From the NCBI GenBank assembly GCA_022844565.1, contig JALHLK010000018.1, forward strand, positions 17,119 through 81,118: a DNA stretch of 64,000 bases, given 5' to 3'. Shown here piece by piece: positions 19,830-28,428 of this stretch. Source of the stretch: Saprospiraceae bacterium. Lineage in GTDB: Bacteria > Bacteroidota > Bacteroidia > Chitinophagales > Saprospiraceae. How positions within the stretch are numbered: position 1 is the first letter of the stretch; every line of letters starts with the position of its first letter. The notes under the pieces were generated by a model. The model was not told where the DNA came from and did no database searches. It saw only the letters and a list, made by a program, of their open reading frames with translations. A program made the position numbers and the translations under genes.

Positions 19830-20816
19830 ATGAAATCAAAGCATCTACTAATTATGACATTAATAATTTCCTTTTTTTCATCATGTACAAAAGAAGAGGA
19901 TAGCACTTCTGAAAATATGAGAGAGGTTGTGGAAACACTATGGAAATACATCGATGAAAACTATGTTTATTTCGATTACAAATCAATCAATTGGGAATCA
20001 AAAAGAAGTTATTATCTGAACAAAGTAAAAGACCCAATATCAGAAGATAGCCTTTTTGCAATTTGTTCTGCAATGATTGGTGAATTAAAAGATGGACATA
20101 ACTTCCTTAATAATGGGAAAAAAATTTACAAATATGATTATACTAAAGATTTTAATATAAAATTTGATTTAGGTCTAATCAAATCAAAGTACTTAAGATC
20201 AGCATTTAAATCTGAAGATCACTTTACTTATGGAATAATTAATGACACGATTGGTTATATACACTATGAAAAATTTAAAAATGGGTCGTATTTCAATGAA
20301 ATTATTAGGTTTTTTAAAGAAAAGGAGGTTAAGAAAATTATTATCGATATTAGGGATAATCGTGGAGGACAAGCTGAAATTGCACAAAATATGATAGGAT
20401 ATTTTATAGAAAAGCCAACTATCGTAGGATATATTATTCATAAAAACGGTGTCAAGCATTCAAATTATTCAGCAAAAATTGAACTCAAAGCTGAACCAAA
20501 ATCATTATATTTTGATAAATCGGTAAGGGTATTAACAAATAGAAAATCATATAGTGCATCTTCATATTTCGCAGGGATGATGAATCACTTACCCAATGTC
20601 AAACTTGTAGGTCAGATAACAGGCGGAGGTGGGGGTGCTGCTGCAAGTTTCGAACTCCCCAATGGTTGGGTGGTCGGTATCACGAGCAATTTTTTCTTAG
20701 ACGCCAAAAATAGCCATATTGAGAATGGGGTAAAGCCGATCATAGAAATAGAAAACAGTTCTGCTGATATTGTCAATCAGCAAGATAAAATGTTGGAAAC
20801 CACTATTGATAATTAG
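19830..20816 (+). CDS. S41 family peptidase lipoprotein
   Basis: A lipoprotein signal with lipobox FFSSC places Cys at about residue 19. The S41 (C-terminal processing/tricorn-like) core is visible: IIIDIRDNRGGQAEIAQNM, the serine-containing TNRKSYSASSYFAG, and GQITGGGGGAAASFELPNG. The tail GVKPIIEIENSSADIVN is the usual end of the fold. Members cleave protein tails at a Ser-Lys pair, usually in the periplasm. Only a short helical N-terminal domain precedes the core, and no PDZ domain is evident. It follows the putative barrel protein by 1 bp. Remains of a second S41 gene lie directly downstream. Confidence 0.85.
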   Translation: MKSKHLLIMTLIISFFSSCTKEEDSTSENMREVVETLWKYIDENYVYFDYKSINWESKRSYYLNKVKDPISEDSLFAICSAMIGELKDGHNFLNNGKKIYKYDYTKDFNIKFDLGLIKSKYLRSAFKSEDHFTYGIINDTIGYIHYEKFKNGSYFNEIIRFFKEKEVKKIIIDIRDNRGGQAEIAQNMIGYFIEKPTIVGYIIHKNGVKHSNYSAKIELKAEPKSLYFDKSVRVLTNRKSYSASSYFAGMMNHLPNVKLVGQITGGGGGAAASFELPNGWVVGITSNFFLDAKNSHIENGVKPIIEIENSSADIVNQQDKMLETTIDN

Positions 20817-20938
20817 GAATTACAATAAATTATCACTTTCTCACACACTCAAATGTGTACATGATTTTTTATAAATTTTAGATAGATCGAAAAGGTTTTC
20901 ACAGTATAAACAGAAATTAATAAAAACGAACCTATTAA

Positions 20939-21142
20939 TGATCAAATCCTTTATGTAAAAAATGCAGTTTTGGAAATCTTGGATTCGGGGGGTAAGGTGG
21001 CGGTAATTCGACAGTTGCAATAATTTGTAGAATTCGTCTAAAACTTGGTGTCGAGCCTGATATTTATGTTCAAAATACCAAGGAAGATATTAAAGCTGAC
21101 ATCGATAAGGTGTTGGAAAGGGCGATACCGATCAAGTTTTAG
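20939..21142 (+). pseudogene. Remnant of a second S41 peptidase gene
   Basis: Short frames broken by frameshifts and deletions read like S41 pieces. GGGNSTVAII at about 20996 resembles the Asp-Arg-Asn-x-Gly-Gly core, and GVEPDIYVQNTKEDI at about 21050-21095 aligns with the tail GVKPIIEIENSSADI of the intact gene just upstream. The fragment ends in TAG at 21140-21142. It is most simply the decayed tail of a tandem duplicate or of a related peptidase. Confidence 0.55.
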
Positions 21143-21255
21143 TCTTTGATTTTAACCGAGATTACGCATTGGACTTTATTCGAAAGGAAATTAGGCAAAA
21201 TAGTAGTGAAGCACATGAGCAGCGTAAAAAATTGATATCCGAAATATCAATTTAG
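21121..21255 (+). pseudogene. Unidentified 44-codon coding remnant
   Basis: An open frame without start codon reads DTDQVLVFDFNRDYALDF and continues to HEQRKKLISEISI before a TAG at 21253. It overlaps the S41 remnant in another frame. Amino-acid composition looks protein-like, but I do not recognise the family. Its last codons coincide with a perfect hairpin. Confidence 0.3.
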
Positions 21256-21358
21256 CTGCGAACTAAAACCAACTGGATTTTAGCTTTTCCAATACTTTTT
21301 GCAGCTTTAGCTGCATAGAGGACATGAAAGACGTTAAAAATTGACCGCAAGTCAATTT
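21229..21358. repeat. Cluster of three perfect short hairpins
   Basis: Three inverted repeats occur in 130 bp: AAATTGATAT/ATATCAATTT at 21229-21253 (5 nt loop), GCAGC/GCTGC at 21301-21314 (4 nt loop), and AAATTGAC/GTCAATTT at 21338-21358 (5 nt loop). The first and third share the outer AAATTGA/TCAATTT sequence. They have no long T-tails, so they are not typical terminators. The remaining bases to 21582 contain nothing recognisable. Confidence 0.6.
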
Positions 21359-21582
21359 AGTCTTGAACTGTGGCGCCCCGTCACAGCTATTACCACTGTA
21401 AGTTAGGTAGTTTATATTTTCTTGCAGTTAATTTCTAATGCATAATCTCGGTTTAACTTAATCGAGTGTGTTTTAGTTCAATAATTAATTATCATAAATA
21501 TTATCGTAAATTTTTAAATATGAATGATTTTATGAACTCTATCCCAAATATATATTAATATGATTAACACGATGTAGATTTA

Positions 21583-22149
21583 CTAAGGATCCTCAATGAT
21601 GATATCATATTTATCAAGTAGACCTGATATACCATTTATTGAGAACTTCGTTTTTTTTAATCGATTTATTTCTGGATTTATTGAGTAATTATATGCAGTA
21701 AGAAAATTTGCATTTTCTAAATTGCTTTGATCGAAAATAGCCAACTCTAAGTTGCAATTTGCAAAAACTGTGTACGATAAATCACTCCCAGTAAAATCCG
21801 TTTTAATCAATTGAGTGTTTTCGAATATTGTCTTTTTTATTTTGGTTTTATAAAAAGAAGCATGATTGAGTTGGCATCCATAAAATGAAAAATTCAACCC
21901 AAACTCATCACATGCATCAAATTGAAGACCTAACATCTTACAATCATTAAATTTTATATTCCAAAAGGATGTTCTGTTTAATGTAGCCATACTGAGGTTA
22001 CAGCTATTAAAAACACAATCCTCAAATTTAAATTTTGATAAATCACCTTCTGAAAAATTGCAACTATTGAAAATACAGTTTTCATATTCTCCTAATGATA
22101 ATATGGATACTTGGTCAAATGACTCATCTTGAAAAAATGGCGTATTCAT
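21583..22149 (-). CDS. Pentapeptide-repeat protein
   Basis: From about residue 23 to 150 the sequence follows the A(N/D)LXX-like pentapeptide pattern, for example NCIFNSCNFSEGDLSKFKF, DCVFNSCNLSMATLNRTSF and TDFTGSDLSYTVFANCNL. This predicts a right-handed quadrilateral beta-helix. The C-terminus INRLKKTKFSINGISGLLDKY resembles that of Qnr-like Bacteroidota proteins, some of which protect DNA gyrase; resistance function is not established here. It is 188 residues long with no signal peptide. The gene follows the MazG-like gene by 6 bp. Confidence 0.85.
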   Translation of the reverse strand: MNTPFFQDESFDQVSILSLGEYENCIFNSCNFSEGDLSKFKFEDCVFNSCNLSMATLNRTSFWNIKFNDCKMLGLQFDACDEFGLNFSFYGCQLNHASFYKTKIKKTIFENTQLIKTDFTGSDLSYTVFANCNLELAIFDQSNLENANFLTAYNYSINPEINRLKKTKFSINGISGLLDKYDIIIEDP

Positions 22150-22155
22150 TGTGTA

Positions 22156-22629
22156 CTAGATATTCCCAGCAATATCCGCTGAAGAATAATTAATGGATTT
22201 CAATACTTTTTTGTCAGCGGCTCTGAGTACTAAATATTCACCATTTTTCTCTTTCAAAATGGATTCTGTATTTTTTTCCTGGAGATAATATGCTTGGGTA
22301 GCTTCGGCTTCTTCTAATGATTTACATGTTTTGCTCATATTTGACCTGTGTACTTCATTAAATAATTGGCTAAATTTATCACCTAGCCCCAGCTCCAAAA
22401 TTGCACCACTTAACACATACTGCAAGTCGGCCAAAGCATCAGCTGCTTCGATCAGATTGTCATTTTCTAAGGCTTCTTGAAATTCTTCAAGTTCCTCTGC
22501 CAAAAGTACATATCTTAATTGACATCGCTTTTTGTCGGGAATAGAGGGGGTTTCGAGTATAGGTAGGTCAAACATATCGTGAAACTCTGCTACTAGATTT
22601 AAACCCTTTGCTTCCTCAAACTTTTTCAT
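22156..22629 (-). CDS. MazG-like all-alpha NTP pyrophosphohydrolase
   Basis: The 157-residue protein shows the EExxE...ExxD metal-binding arrangement of all-alpha NTP pyrophosphatases: LLAEELEEFQEAL followed by EAADALADLQYVLSG. This pattern is closest to the phosphoribosyl-ATP pyrophosphohydrolase-like group. Such enzymes remove pyrophosphate from nucleoside triphosphates, often to clean up damaged nucleotides. Substrate cannot be read from sequence. It probably shares a transcript with the pentapeptide-repeat gene 6 bp downstream. Confidence 0.82.
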   Translation of the reverse strand: MKKFEEAKGLNLVAEFHDMFDLPILETPSIPDKKRCQLRYVLLAEELEEFQEALENDNLIEAADALADLQYVLSGAILELGLGDKFSQLFNEVHRSNMSKTCKSLEEAEATQAYYLQEKNTESILKEKNGEYLVLRAADKKVLKSINYSSADIAGNI

Positions 22630-22788
22630 ATTTCAATTTTACTGTTATTTTCAAATAATTGGCAAAAATTGTGACCTTACTAATTGCAAGACATACAATT
22701 TGGTGCAAAAAAACTGTTTACTTATTAATTAAAGAAGAAATTAAGTCAATATTTTGAAAACATATGAATTAGATGATATATGAAGTAC

Positions 22789-22796
22789 TATATTTG
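22789..22796 (+). promoter_or_regulatory. -7 box for the HerA-like ATPase gene
   Basis: TATATTTG matches TAnnTTTG and lies 25 bp before the ATG at 22821. No -33 element is evident at the normal distance. Confidence 0.5.
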
Positions 22797-22820
22797 TCAC
22801 TTAAATTAATTTGAAATCGG

Positions 22821-24401
22821 ATGTCAAAACAACAAATCATAGACGAAATAGCCACTGGCTATAAATTTATTGGCGAATCAATCATATTAGGGGTTGCAAA
22901 ATATCAAGATGAAGTATTGAAGGAAAGTTTTGTAAGAATTCCTTTAAAAACACTCAATAGGCACGGATTAATTGCGGGTGCAACGGGTACAGGCAAGACA
23001 AAAACTTTGCAAATCATTGCTGAGCAAATGTCAGCTATGGGTATTCCATCATTGGTAATGGATATTAAAGGTGATTTATCAGGTTTAGCAATGGCTGCTT
23101 CTGATAATCCTAAACTCCACGAAAGACATGAAAAAATTGGTATGCCTTTCACGCCTTCGAACAGCCCTGTGGAGTTTTTAAGTCTTTCAGGTGAAAAGGG
23201 GATTAGATTGAGGGCTACCGTAAGTGAATTTGGCCCTGTCTTATTCTCTAAGATTTTAGATCTCAATGATACGCAATCCGGGGTTATTTCCTTAATTTTT
23301 AAATGGTGTGATGACAATCAATTGCCTCTTTTGGACTTACAAGATGTAAAAAAGGTTTTGCAGTACATTTCCAATGAAGGCAAGCAGGAGTTAAAAGATG
23401 AATATGGTACTATTTCTGGGCCATCAGTAGGCACCATTATGCGTAAAATTATAGAATTGGAGCAACAAGGTGCGGGTATTTTCTTCGGAGAATTATCTTT
23501 TGATCCTATGGATTTGGTAAGGACTGATTACTCTGGAAAAGGGATAATATCCGTCTTGAGAGTTACAGATATACAAGATAAGCCAAAGTTGTTTTCGACT
23601 TTTATGCTTCAAATGTTAGCAGAGATTTATGCTACTTTTCCTGAGGTAGGTGATGTAGATAAACCAAAATTATGCCTTTTCATAGACGAAGCCCATTTGG
23701 TATTTAACGAAGCATCAAAAGTTTTGCTCGATCAAATTGAGACCATCGTAAGGCTCATAAGATCTAAAGGTGTAGGTGTATTCTTCTGTACGCAAGGACC
23801 GGATGATGTACCAGATAAGGTTTTGGCACAATTAGGTTTAAAAGTGCAACATGCCTTGAGAGCTTTTACCGCTAAGGATAGAAAAGCAATAAACGTTGCG
23901 GCTGAAAACTTCCCTTTGAGTAATAATTATAAAGCTGATGAATTGCTTACAAACATGGGAATAGGTGAGGCACTCGTTACTGCACTCAGTGAAAAAGGTA
24001 TACCAACACCATTGGTCCATACGTACCTTAGAGCACCTCAATCTAGAATGGATATCTTGACACCAAGTGAGCAAGAAGCCATCATCAATAGATCAGCCTT
24101 AATATCTAAATATTCACAAGATCTCGATAGAGATAGTGCACACGAGATACTGACGGCTAAAATAGAGGAGGCACAAAGTCAAGAAGTACAAGAAGAATTG
24201 ATGCAACAAACTAGACCATCTGCCCCACGAAGGCAAGAAAAGTCAACTGCTGAAAAAGTATTTTCTAGTCCTACTACTAGAAGTATAGGAACCACTATCG
24301 CACGAGAACTTACAAGAGGCCTTTTAGGAGTCTTAGGTGTAAAAACAACATCAACCCGAAGAACAAGTAATACAAGGAGTAAATCATTTCCTTGGTTTTA
24401 A
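22821..24401 (+). CDS. HerA-like (DUF853/YjgR family) ATPase
   Basis: The protein is a P-loop ATPase of the HerA/FtsK superfamily, DUF853 group. Walker A GATGTGKT sits at about residues 53-60. Walker B LCLFIDEAHLVF is at about 285-296, and VFFCTQGPDDVP is the downstream sensor region. Length of 526 residues is usual. The C-terminal ~80 residues are basic and low in complexity (Ser, Thr, Arg). Family members are thought to be DNA-linked translocases or helicases, but physiological function is not established. It stands as the first gene before the permease fusion, 23 bp upstream of it. Confidence 0.88.
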   Translation: MSKQQIIDEIATGYKFIGESIILGVAKYQDEVLKESFVRIPLKTLNRHGLIAGATGTGKTKTLQIIAEQMSAMGIPSLVMDIKGDLSGLAMAASDNPKLHERHEKIGMPFTPSNSPVEFLSLSGEKGIRLRATVSEFGPVLFSKILDLNDTQSGVISLIFKWCDDNQLPLLDLQDVKKVLQYISNEGKQELKDEYGTISGPSVGTIMRKIIELEQQGAGIFFGELSFDPMDLVRTDYSGKGIISVLRVTDIQDKPKLFSTFMLQMLAEIYATFPEVGDVDKPKLCLFIDEAHLVFNEASKVLLDQIETIVRLIRSKGVGVFFCTQGPDDVPDKVLAQLGLKVQHALRAFTAKDRKAINVAAENFPLSNNYKADELLTNMGIGEALVTALSEKGIPTPLVHTYLRAPQSRMDILTPSEQEAIINRSALISKYSQDLDRDSAHEILTAKIEEAQSQEVQEELMQQTRPSAPRRQEKSTAEKVFSSPTTRSIGTTIARELTRGLLGVLGVKTTSTRRTSNTRSKSFPWF

Positions 24402-24424
24402 ACGTTATAAAGTAAAATGGAGTT

Positions 24425-27400
24425 TTGATAAAGATAATAGATAAGCTCATACTTAAAAATTTTGCTGGTCCATACATATTCTCATTTTTCATTGCTGAGT
24501 TTACACTACTCATGCAGTTTATGTGGAAGTGGATAGATGATATACTTGGGAAAGGTGTTGGTATGTTGGAAATTTTGGAACTTATTGGTTATCATTGTCT
24601 TTGGACGATACCTATGGCATTACCTGTATCTATTTTAATCGCCTCTGTCATGGTGTATGGTGACTTGGCAGAAAAATACGAATTATCATCTTTTAAGTCT
24701 GCAGGTGTATCTTTGGTCCGTATCATGAGGCCGGGCCTGATGATGGCTGTTCTTACATTTGCGCTTTCTCTTTTTGCGTCAAATTATCTTGTACCCGTGG
24801 CTAATTTTCAGTTTGCAAAACGTTTTCATGCTATAAAATCGCAAAAGTCAAGTTTAGCCATCGAAGAAAAAATTTTTAACGATGATTTTGATAACTTTGT
24901 AATTCGAGTAGAAAGTAAGCTTCCTAATGGTCGTGATATGAAAAATGTATATATCGCTGACCAGTCTAAAGCAGATAGGACAATGCTCAATGTCATCCTT
25001 GCTGATTCTGCCAATATGTATGTAGAACCCAATACGGACTTATTTATCATGAAGCTCCATGATGGGATAATTTACCAAGAAGAGGATCGAAAATGGAAAA
25101 ATGATAGACAGACTTATCCATTCATCAGAACATCATTTGGCTATTATAGTAAAGTGCTTGACATGAGTGAATTTAAATTGAATAATACGCTTGATATGTT
25201 TAGAACCAAAGAAGATATGATGAACTCGTTTCAATTATTAGATGCCATAGATTCGCTTCAGGTCAAAAAAGAATATCATGAGGGGACGCTTAACTATGAC
25301 TATGCCGGGGTATTGAAAGCAAATTATAGACTTGACAGTTTAGATATGTATACCAAGTTGGTTGACCAAAAGTCGAAAGCGCAAGTGAAAATGGACACCT
25401 TAGTAAAAGAATCTCCTGGTAAAAGTCTGGTGCCCGATAATCTTATGCAAGATGCAAGGGCCTCCCTAGCTGCTATACCTGCAAATGAGACGCCCAACAA
25501 GATTAATCAAAAGAACATTGGAGATTTATCAAAATACAAAACATTTTATGAGACCCTTGACTCAAGTACTTTGGCTTTTATGTTTTATAAAGTAGAAAAT
25601 CAAGTTGTGACAAGAACAGACTTTTCTAGTAATGTATTATATAATATTCAGGATACCCAGAATCTAAAGGAAAAATTAAAATTGAAGTTACATCAGCAAT
25701 ATGCCTATGCTTTTATCTGTATTATTTTTTTATTCATAGGGGCACCGTTAGGCAGTATCATACGAAAAGGTGGTTATGGGTACCCGCTACTTGTGGCAAT
25801 ATTATTTTACATGGTTTTTATTATCTCTGCCATCATGGGTACAAAATTACTCAAAACGCAAACTTTTGGGGGTGTTTTGAGTGCTTGGACCTCATGTTTG
25901 ATCTTAGCACCTTTTGCTATTTATTTCACCATTAAGGCGCTGAATGACTCTAGGTTTGATGAAGCTTCTAAGTTTTTATTAAAAATGAGGAATTTACTTT
26001 TTAAGAAGAAAACAGTAGCGATATCATGTTTTATTTTTATAGCACTCGGATTACAAAGTCAGCAACTCACACCCATGAATATTCCTTTTCTGTCCAATGG
26101 AAAAGAATTGCCTTTAACTCCGGTAGGAGGGCTCAGTGCACCTCAATTTATGCAAATAGATTTTGATAGAGATGGTAAAAAGGACCTTTTTATCTTTGAT
26201 AGAAATGGCAATGTACCTTTAGCATTCATAAACAAGGGTGGGCCAGGAGCGGTAAATTATATTCATGATCAAAGATATATCAAGAACTTTCCAGAAATTA
26301 GGATATGGTGTGCAGCTGTAGATTATGATGGTGATGGAATCGAAGACCTTTTTAAATTTCCTAGTGAAAACAACATCTCTGGAATAGAAGTTTGGAAAGG
26401 AAAGCTGGTCGATGGATTTTTGCAATTTGATAAGGTTAAAAATTCAAGGTTTAATTTTGATGTATTGACGGTGAGTCTCAGTAATCAGACGATTCCCATC
26501 TATATGTCATTCATTGATTATCCAGCTATATTGGATATGGACAATGATGGTGATATTGATATTTTAACCTTTGAATCCGGAGGGAGTTATGTAGAATATT
26601 ATAAAAATATGGCTACAGAATTAGGTTTGCCTAAAGACCAGTTTCGATATGTTTTACAAGACCGATGTTTTGGGAAGTTTTATGAAGATCAGTTTTCTGA
26701 AAAAATAAAATTGAGTAATAGTATTAACAATTGTGCAACTTTTTCTGGTGTAGTAAGTGGCAATGGAAGCCAAAGACATTCAGGTTCGACTATAATGGCC
26801 TTTGATCCTAATTGTGATGGTAAAATGGATGTGATACTAGGTGATGTAGGTAGCCAATACATGACATTTTTAAAAAACACGGGGGTAAAGGATAGTGCTT
26901 TTATTACGAGTGTGGAGGAAAGATTTCCTCAAAGCACAGAGTCGATCAAACACTTTATATTTCCCAGTGCCTTTTACCTAGATATCAACAATGACGGCAA
27001 GAAAGATTTGTTGACAACCGTCAATGAAACATCCAATTCTCAAACAAAGAATATGATCTGGTATTATGAAAATACGGGCAATGGATGTGAAATGAAGTAC
27101 ATTCTCAAATCCAAAAATTTTCTTGTAGATCAGATGGTGGATGTAGGCAATAGCGCACATCCTTTATTGTTTGATTACAATGGAGATGGCTTAGAGGATA
27201 TCATTCTTGGGTCAAATGGAGAAATTACCGATGACGGTAATCGATCTAATAAATTGTCATTATATATTAATACAGGCACTAAGACTAAGCCTCAGTATAC
27301 TTTAAATACTGAAAATCTATTGAATGTAGTGGGTTTAAATCAAATATTTACAAAGTTAGTACCAACAGCAGGTGATATTGATGGTGATGGCGATATAGAT

Positions 27401-28234
27401 TTAATAATTGGTCACTCACAGGGATTTATGTTGTATGCAGAAAATACAGGTGGAAAGAATAATCCTCCCAAGTTTTCAAATGTAAAAATTGATTGGTTGG
27501 ATATTTTTGCTGGGCAAAATGCTTCTCCGACAGTCATCGATTTTGATAATGATGGCCTGCTTGATCTTGTGGTAGGTAAACTGAATAACAACTTAAATTT
27601 CTACAAAAATAGGGGTACTAAATCCAGTCCATCTTTCATGGGATTTACACCAGATGAAACCAATCTTGGTGGTCTATTTTCTGGTAATAATTTTGATAGA
27701 CAACAAGGATCACCAGAATTTTTTAAAATAAAAGATCAATTGTATCTTCTGATGGGATATTCCAACGGAGATATTTCCTTGTACAGCGTTCCTGACAATA
27801 ACCCAAAGTCAAAATTTACTTTACTCAAATCCAATATCTTACCTTTTTATTTGGGTCGGCAAGTCAATCCAGCAATTCGGGATATAGATAATGATGGTTT
27901 TTTTGAACTCCTAGTTGGCAACGAAAGGGGAGGGCTAAATGTATTAAAAACAGATATTAGTACCACAGATATTCTGTCGTCTACTATTAATTTCGATGAT
28001 GGAGGTTTTGGGCTAATATTTTATCCAAATCCGACCAAAGAGATTGTAAATGTAGAAGGAGAATGGAGCGGTAGAATAGAGGTATATGATTTTTATGGAC
28101 GAAAGGTTACAGAAGTGGAAAAAGAATTTGAGAAGTTAGAGATCAATGTAGGGAGTTTAACAGCAGGAGTATATTTTTTAAAAATTGCAAATGAACATGG
28201 AGTATTTTCTAAAAAAATTGTAATTACTCATTAA
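24425..28234 (+). CDS. LptF/LptG-type permease fused in frame to a secreted FG-GAP/VCBS T9SS protein
   Basis: One uninterrupted 1269-codon frame encodes two complete proteins. Residues 1-520 are an LptF/LptG (YjgP/YjgQ) permease with three N-terminal and three C-terminal helices and a periplasmic domain; these drive lipopolysaccharide export with LptB. Residues 521-1269 begin with Met and a new signal peptide (KKTVAISCFIFIALGLQSQQ). They contain about nine DxDxDG FG-GAP/VCBS repeats (DIDGDGDIDLIIG, DFDNDGLLDLVVG) and end in a type A T9SS domain (FYPNPTKEIVNVEG). A signal peptide in mid-protein is implausible, so two products are expected. The start is TTG at 24425 because the nearby ATG frame stops at once. 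ATG at 25985 would start the second protein. Confidence 0.85.
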   Translation: MIKIIDKLILKNFAGPYIFSFFIAEFTLLMQFMWKWIDDILGKGVGMLEILELIGYHCLWTIPMALPVSILIASVMVYGDLAEKYELSSFKSAGVSLVRIMRPGLMMAVLTFALSLFASNYLVPVANFQFAKRFHAIKSQKSSLAIEEKIFNDDFDNFVIRVESKLPNGRDMKNVYIADQSKADRTMLNVILADSANMYVEPNTDLFIMKLHDGIIYQEEDRKWKNDRQTYPFIRTSFGYYSKVLDMSEFKLNNTLDMFRTKEDMMNSFQLLDAIDSLQVKKEYHEGTLNYDYAGVLKANYRLDSLDMYTKLVDQKSKAQVKMDTLVKESPGKSLVPDNLMQDARASLAAIPANETPNKINQKNIGDLSKYKTFYETLDSSTLAFMFYKVENQVVTRTDFSSNVLYNIQDTQNLKEKLKLKLHQQYAYAFICIIFLFIGAPLGSIIRKGGYGYPLLVAILFYMVFIISAIMGTKLLKTQTFGGVLSAWTSCLILAPFAIYFTIKALNDSRFDEASKFLLKMRNLLFKKKTVAISCFIFIALGLQSQQLTPMNIPFLSNGKELPLTPVGGLSAPQFMQIDFDRDGKKDLFIFDRNGNVPLAFINKGGPGAVNYIHDQRYIKNFPEIRIWCAAVDYDGDGIEDLFKFPSENNISGIEVWKGKLVDGFLQFDKVKNSRFNFDVLTVSLSNQTIPIYMSFIDYPAILDMDNDGDIDILTFESGGSYVEYYKNMATELGLPKDQFRYVLQDRCFGKFYEDQFSEKIKLSNSINNCATFSGVVSGNGSQRHSGSTIMAFDPNCDGKMDVILGDVGSQYMTFLKNTGVKDSAFITSVEERFPQSTESIKHFIFPSAFYLDINNDGKKDLLTTVNETSNSQTKNMIWYYENTGNGCEMKYILKSKNFLVDQMVDVGNSAHPLLFDYNGDGLEDIILGSNGEITDDGNRSNKLSLYINTGTKTKPQYTLNTENLLNVVGLNQIFTKLVPTAGDIDGDGDIDLIIGHSQGFMLYAENTGGKNNPPKFSNVKIDWLDIFAGQNASPTVIDFDNDGLLDLVVGKLNNNLNFYKNRGTKSSPSFMGFTPDETNLGGLFSGNNFDRQQGSPEFFKIKDQLYLLMGYSNGDISLYSVPDNNPKSKFTLLKSNILPFYLGRQVNPAIRDIDNDGFFELLVGNERGGLNVLKTDISTTDILSSTINFDDGGFGLIFYPNPTKEIVNVEGEWSGRIEVYDFYGRKVTEVEKEFEKLEINVGSLTAGVYFLKIANEHGVFSKKIVITH
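25976..25992 (+). other. Junction of permease and VCBS reading frames at an A-run
   Basis: The sequence TTATTAAAAATGAGG has five A at 25981-25985. With four A the permease would read Leu-Lys-stop at TGA, in the classic ATGA overlap with the next gene's ATG. The present run of five A puts both in one frame. Confidence 0.8.
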
Positions 28235-28356
28235 TCAATATCAACTAGGTAAGAAGAAAAGTACAAGTAAAAAGGTAGTTTATTTTCTTTATCGGCCTTA
28301 AGACAATATTTTACTAAAATTATTAGTTAAAAAAATACCCTCATATTACATTTTAT

Positions 28357-28364
28357 TACTTTTG
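28357..28364 (+). promoter_or_regulatory. -7 box upstream of the 1.8 kaa adhesin gene
   Basis: TACTTTTG matches TAnnTTTG. The predicted start of transcription (~28371) lies before both candidate start codons (28381 and 28429). Confidence 0.45.
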
Positions 28365-28428
28365 CTTCAGAATCTATCCCATGGTATATACTTTCAGAGC
28401 ATTAATAAAAATTATACCAAAGAATTAT

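Noticed and set aside
21583..22149. Quinolone-resistance Qnr gene.
   Set aside because: The pentapeptide-repeat fold is clear but the characteristic loops of proven Qnr proteins cannot be confirmed by eye, so only the fold is claimed.
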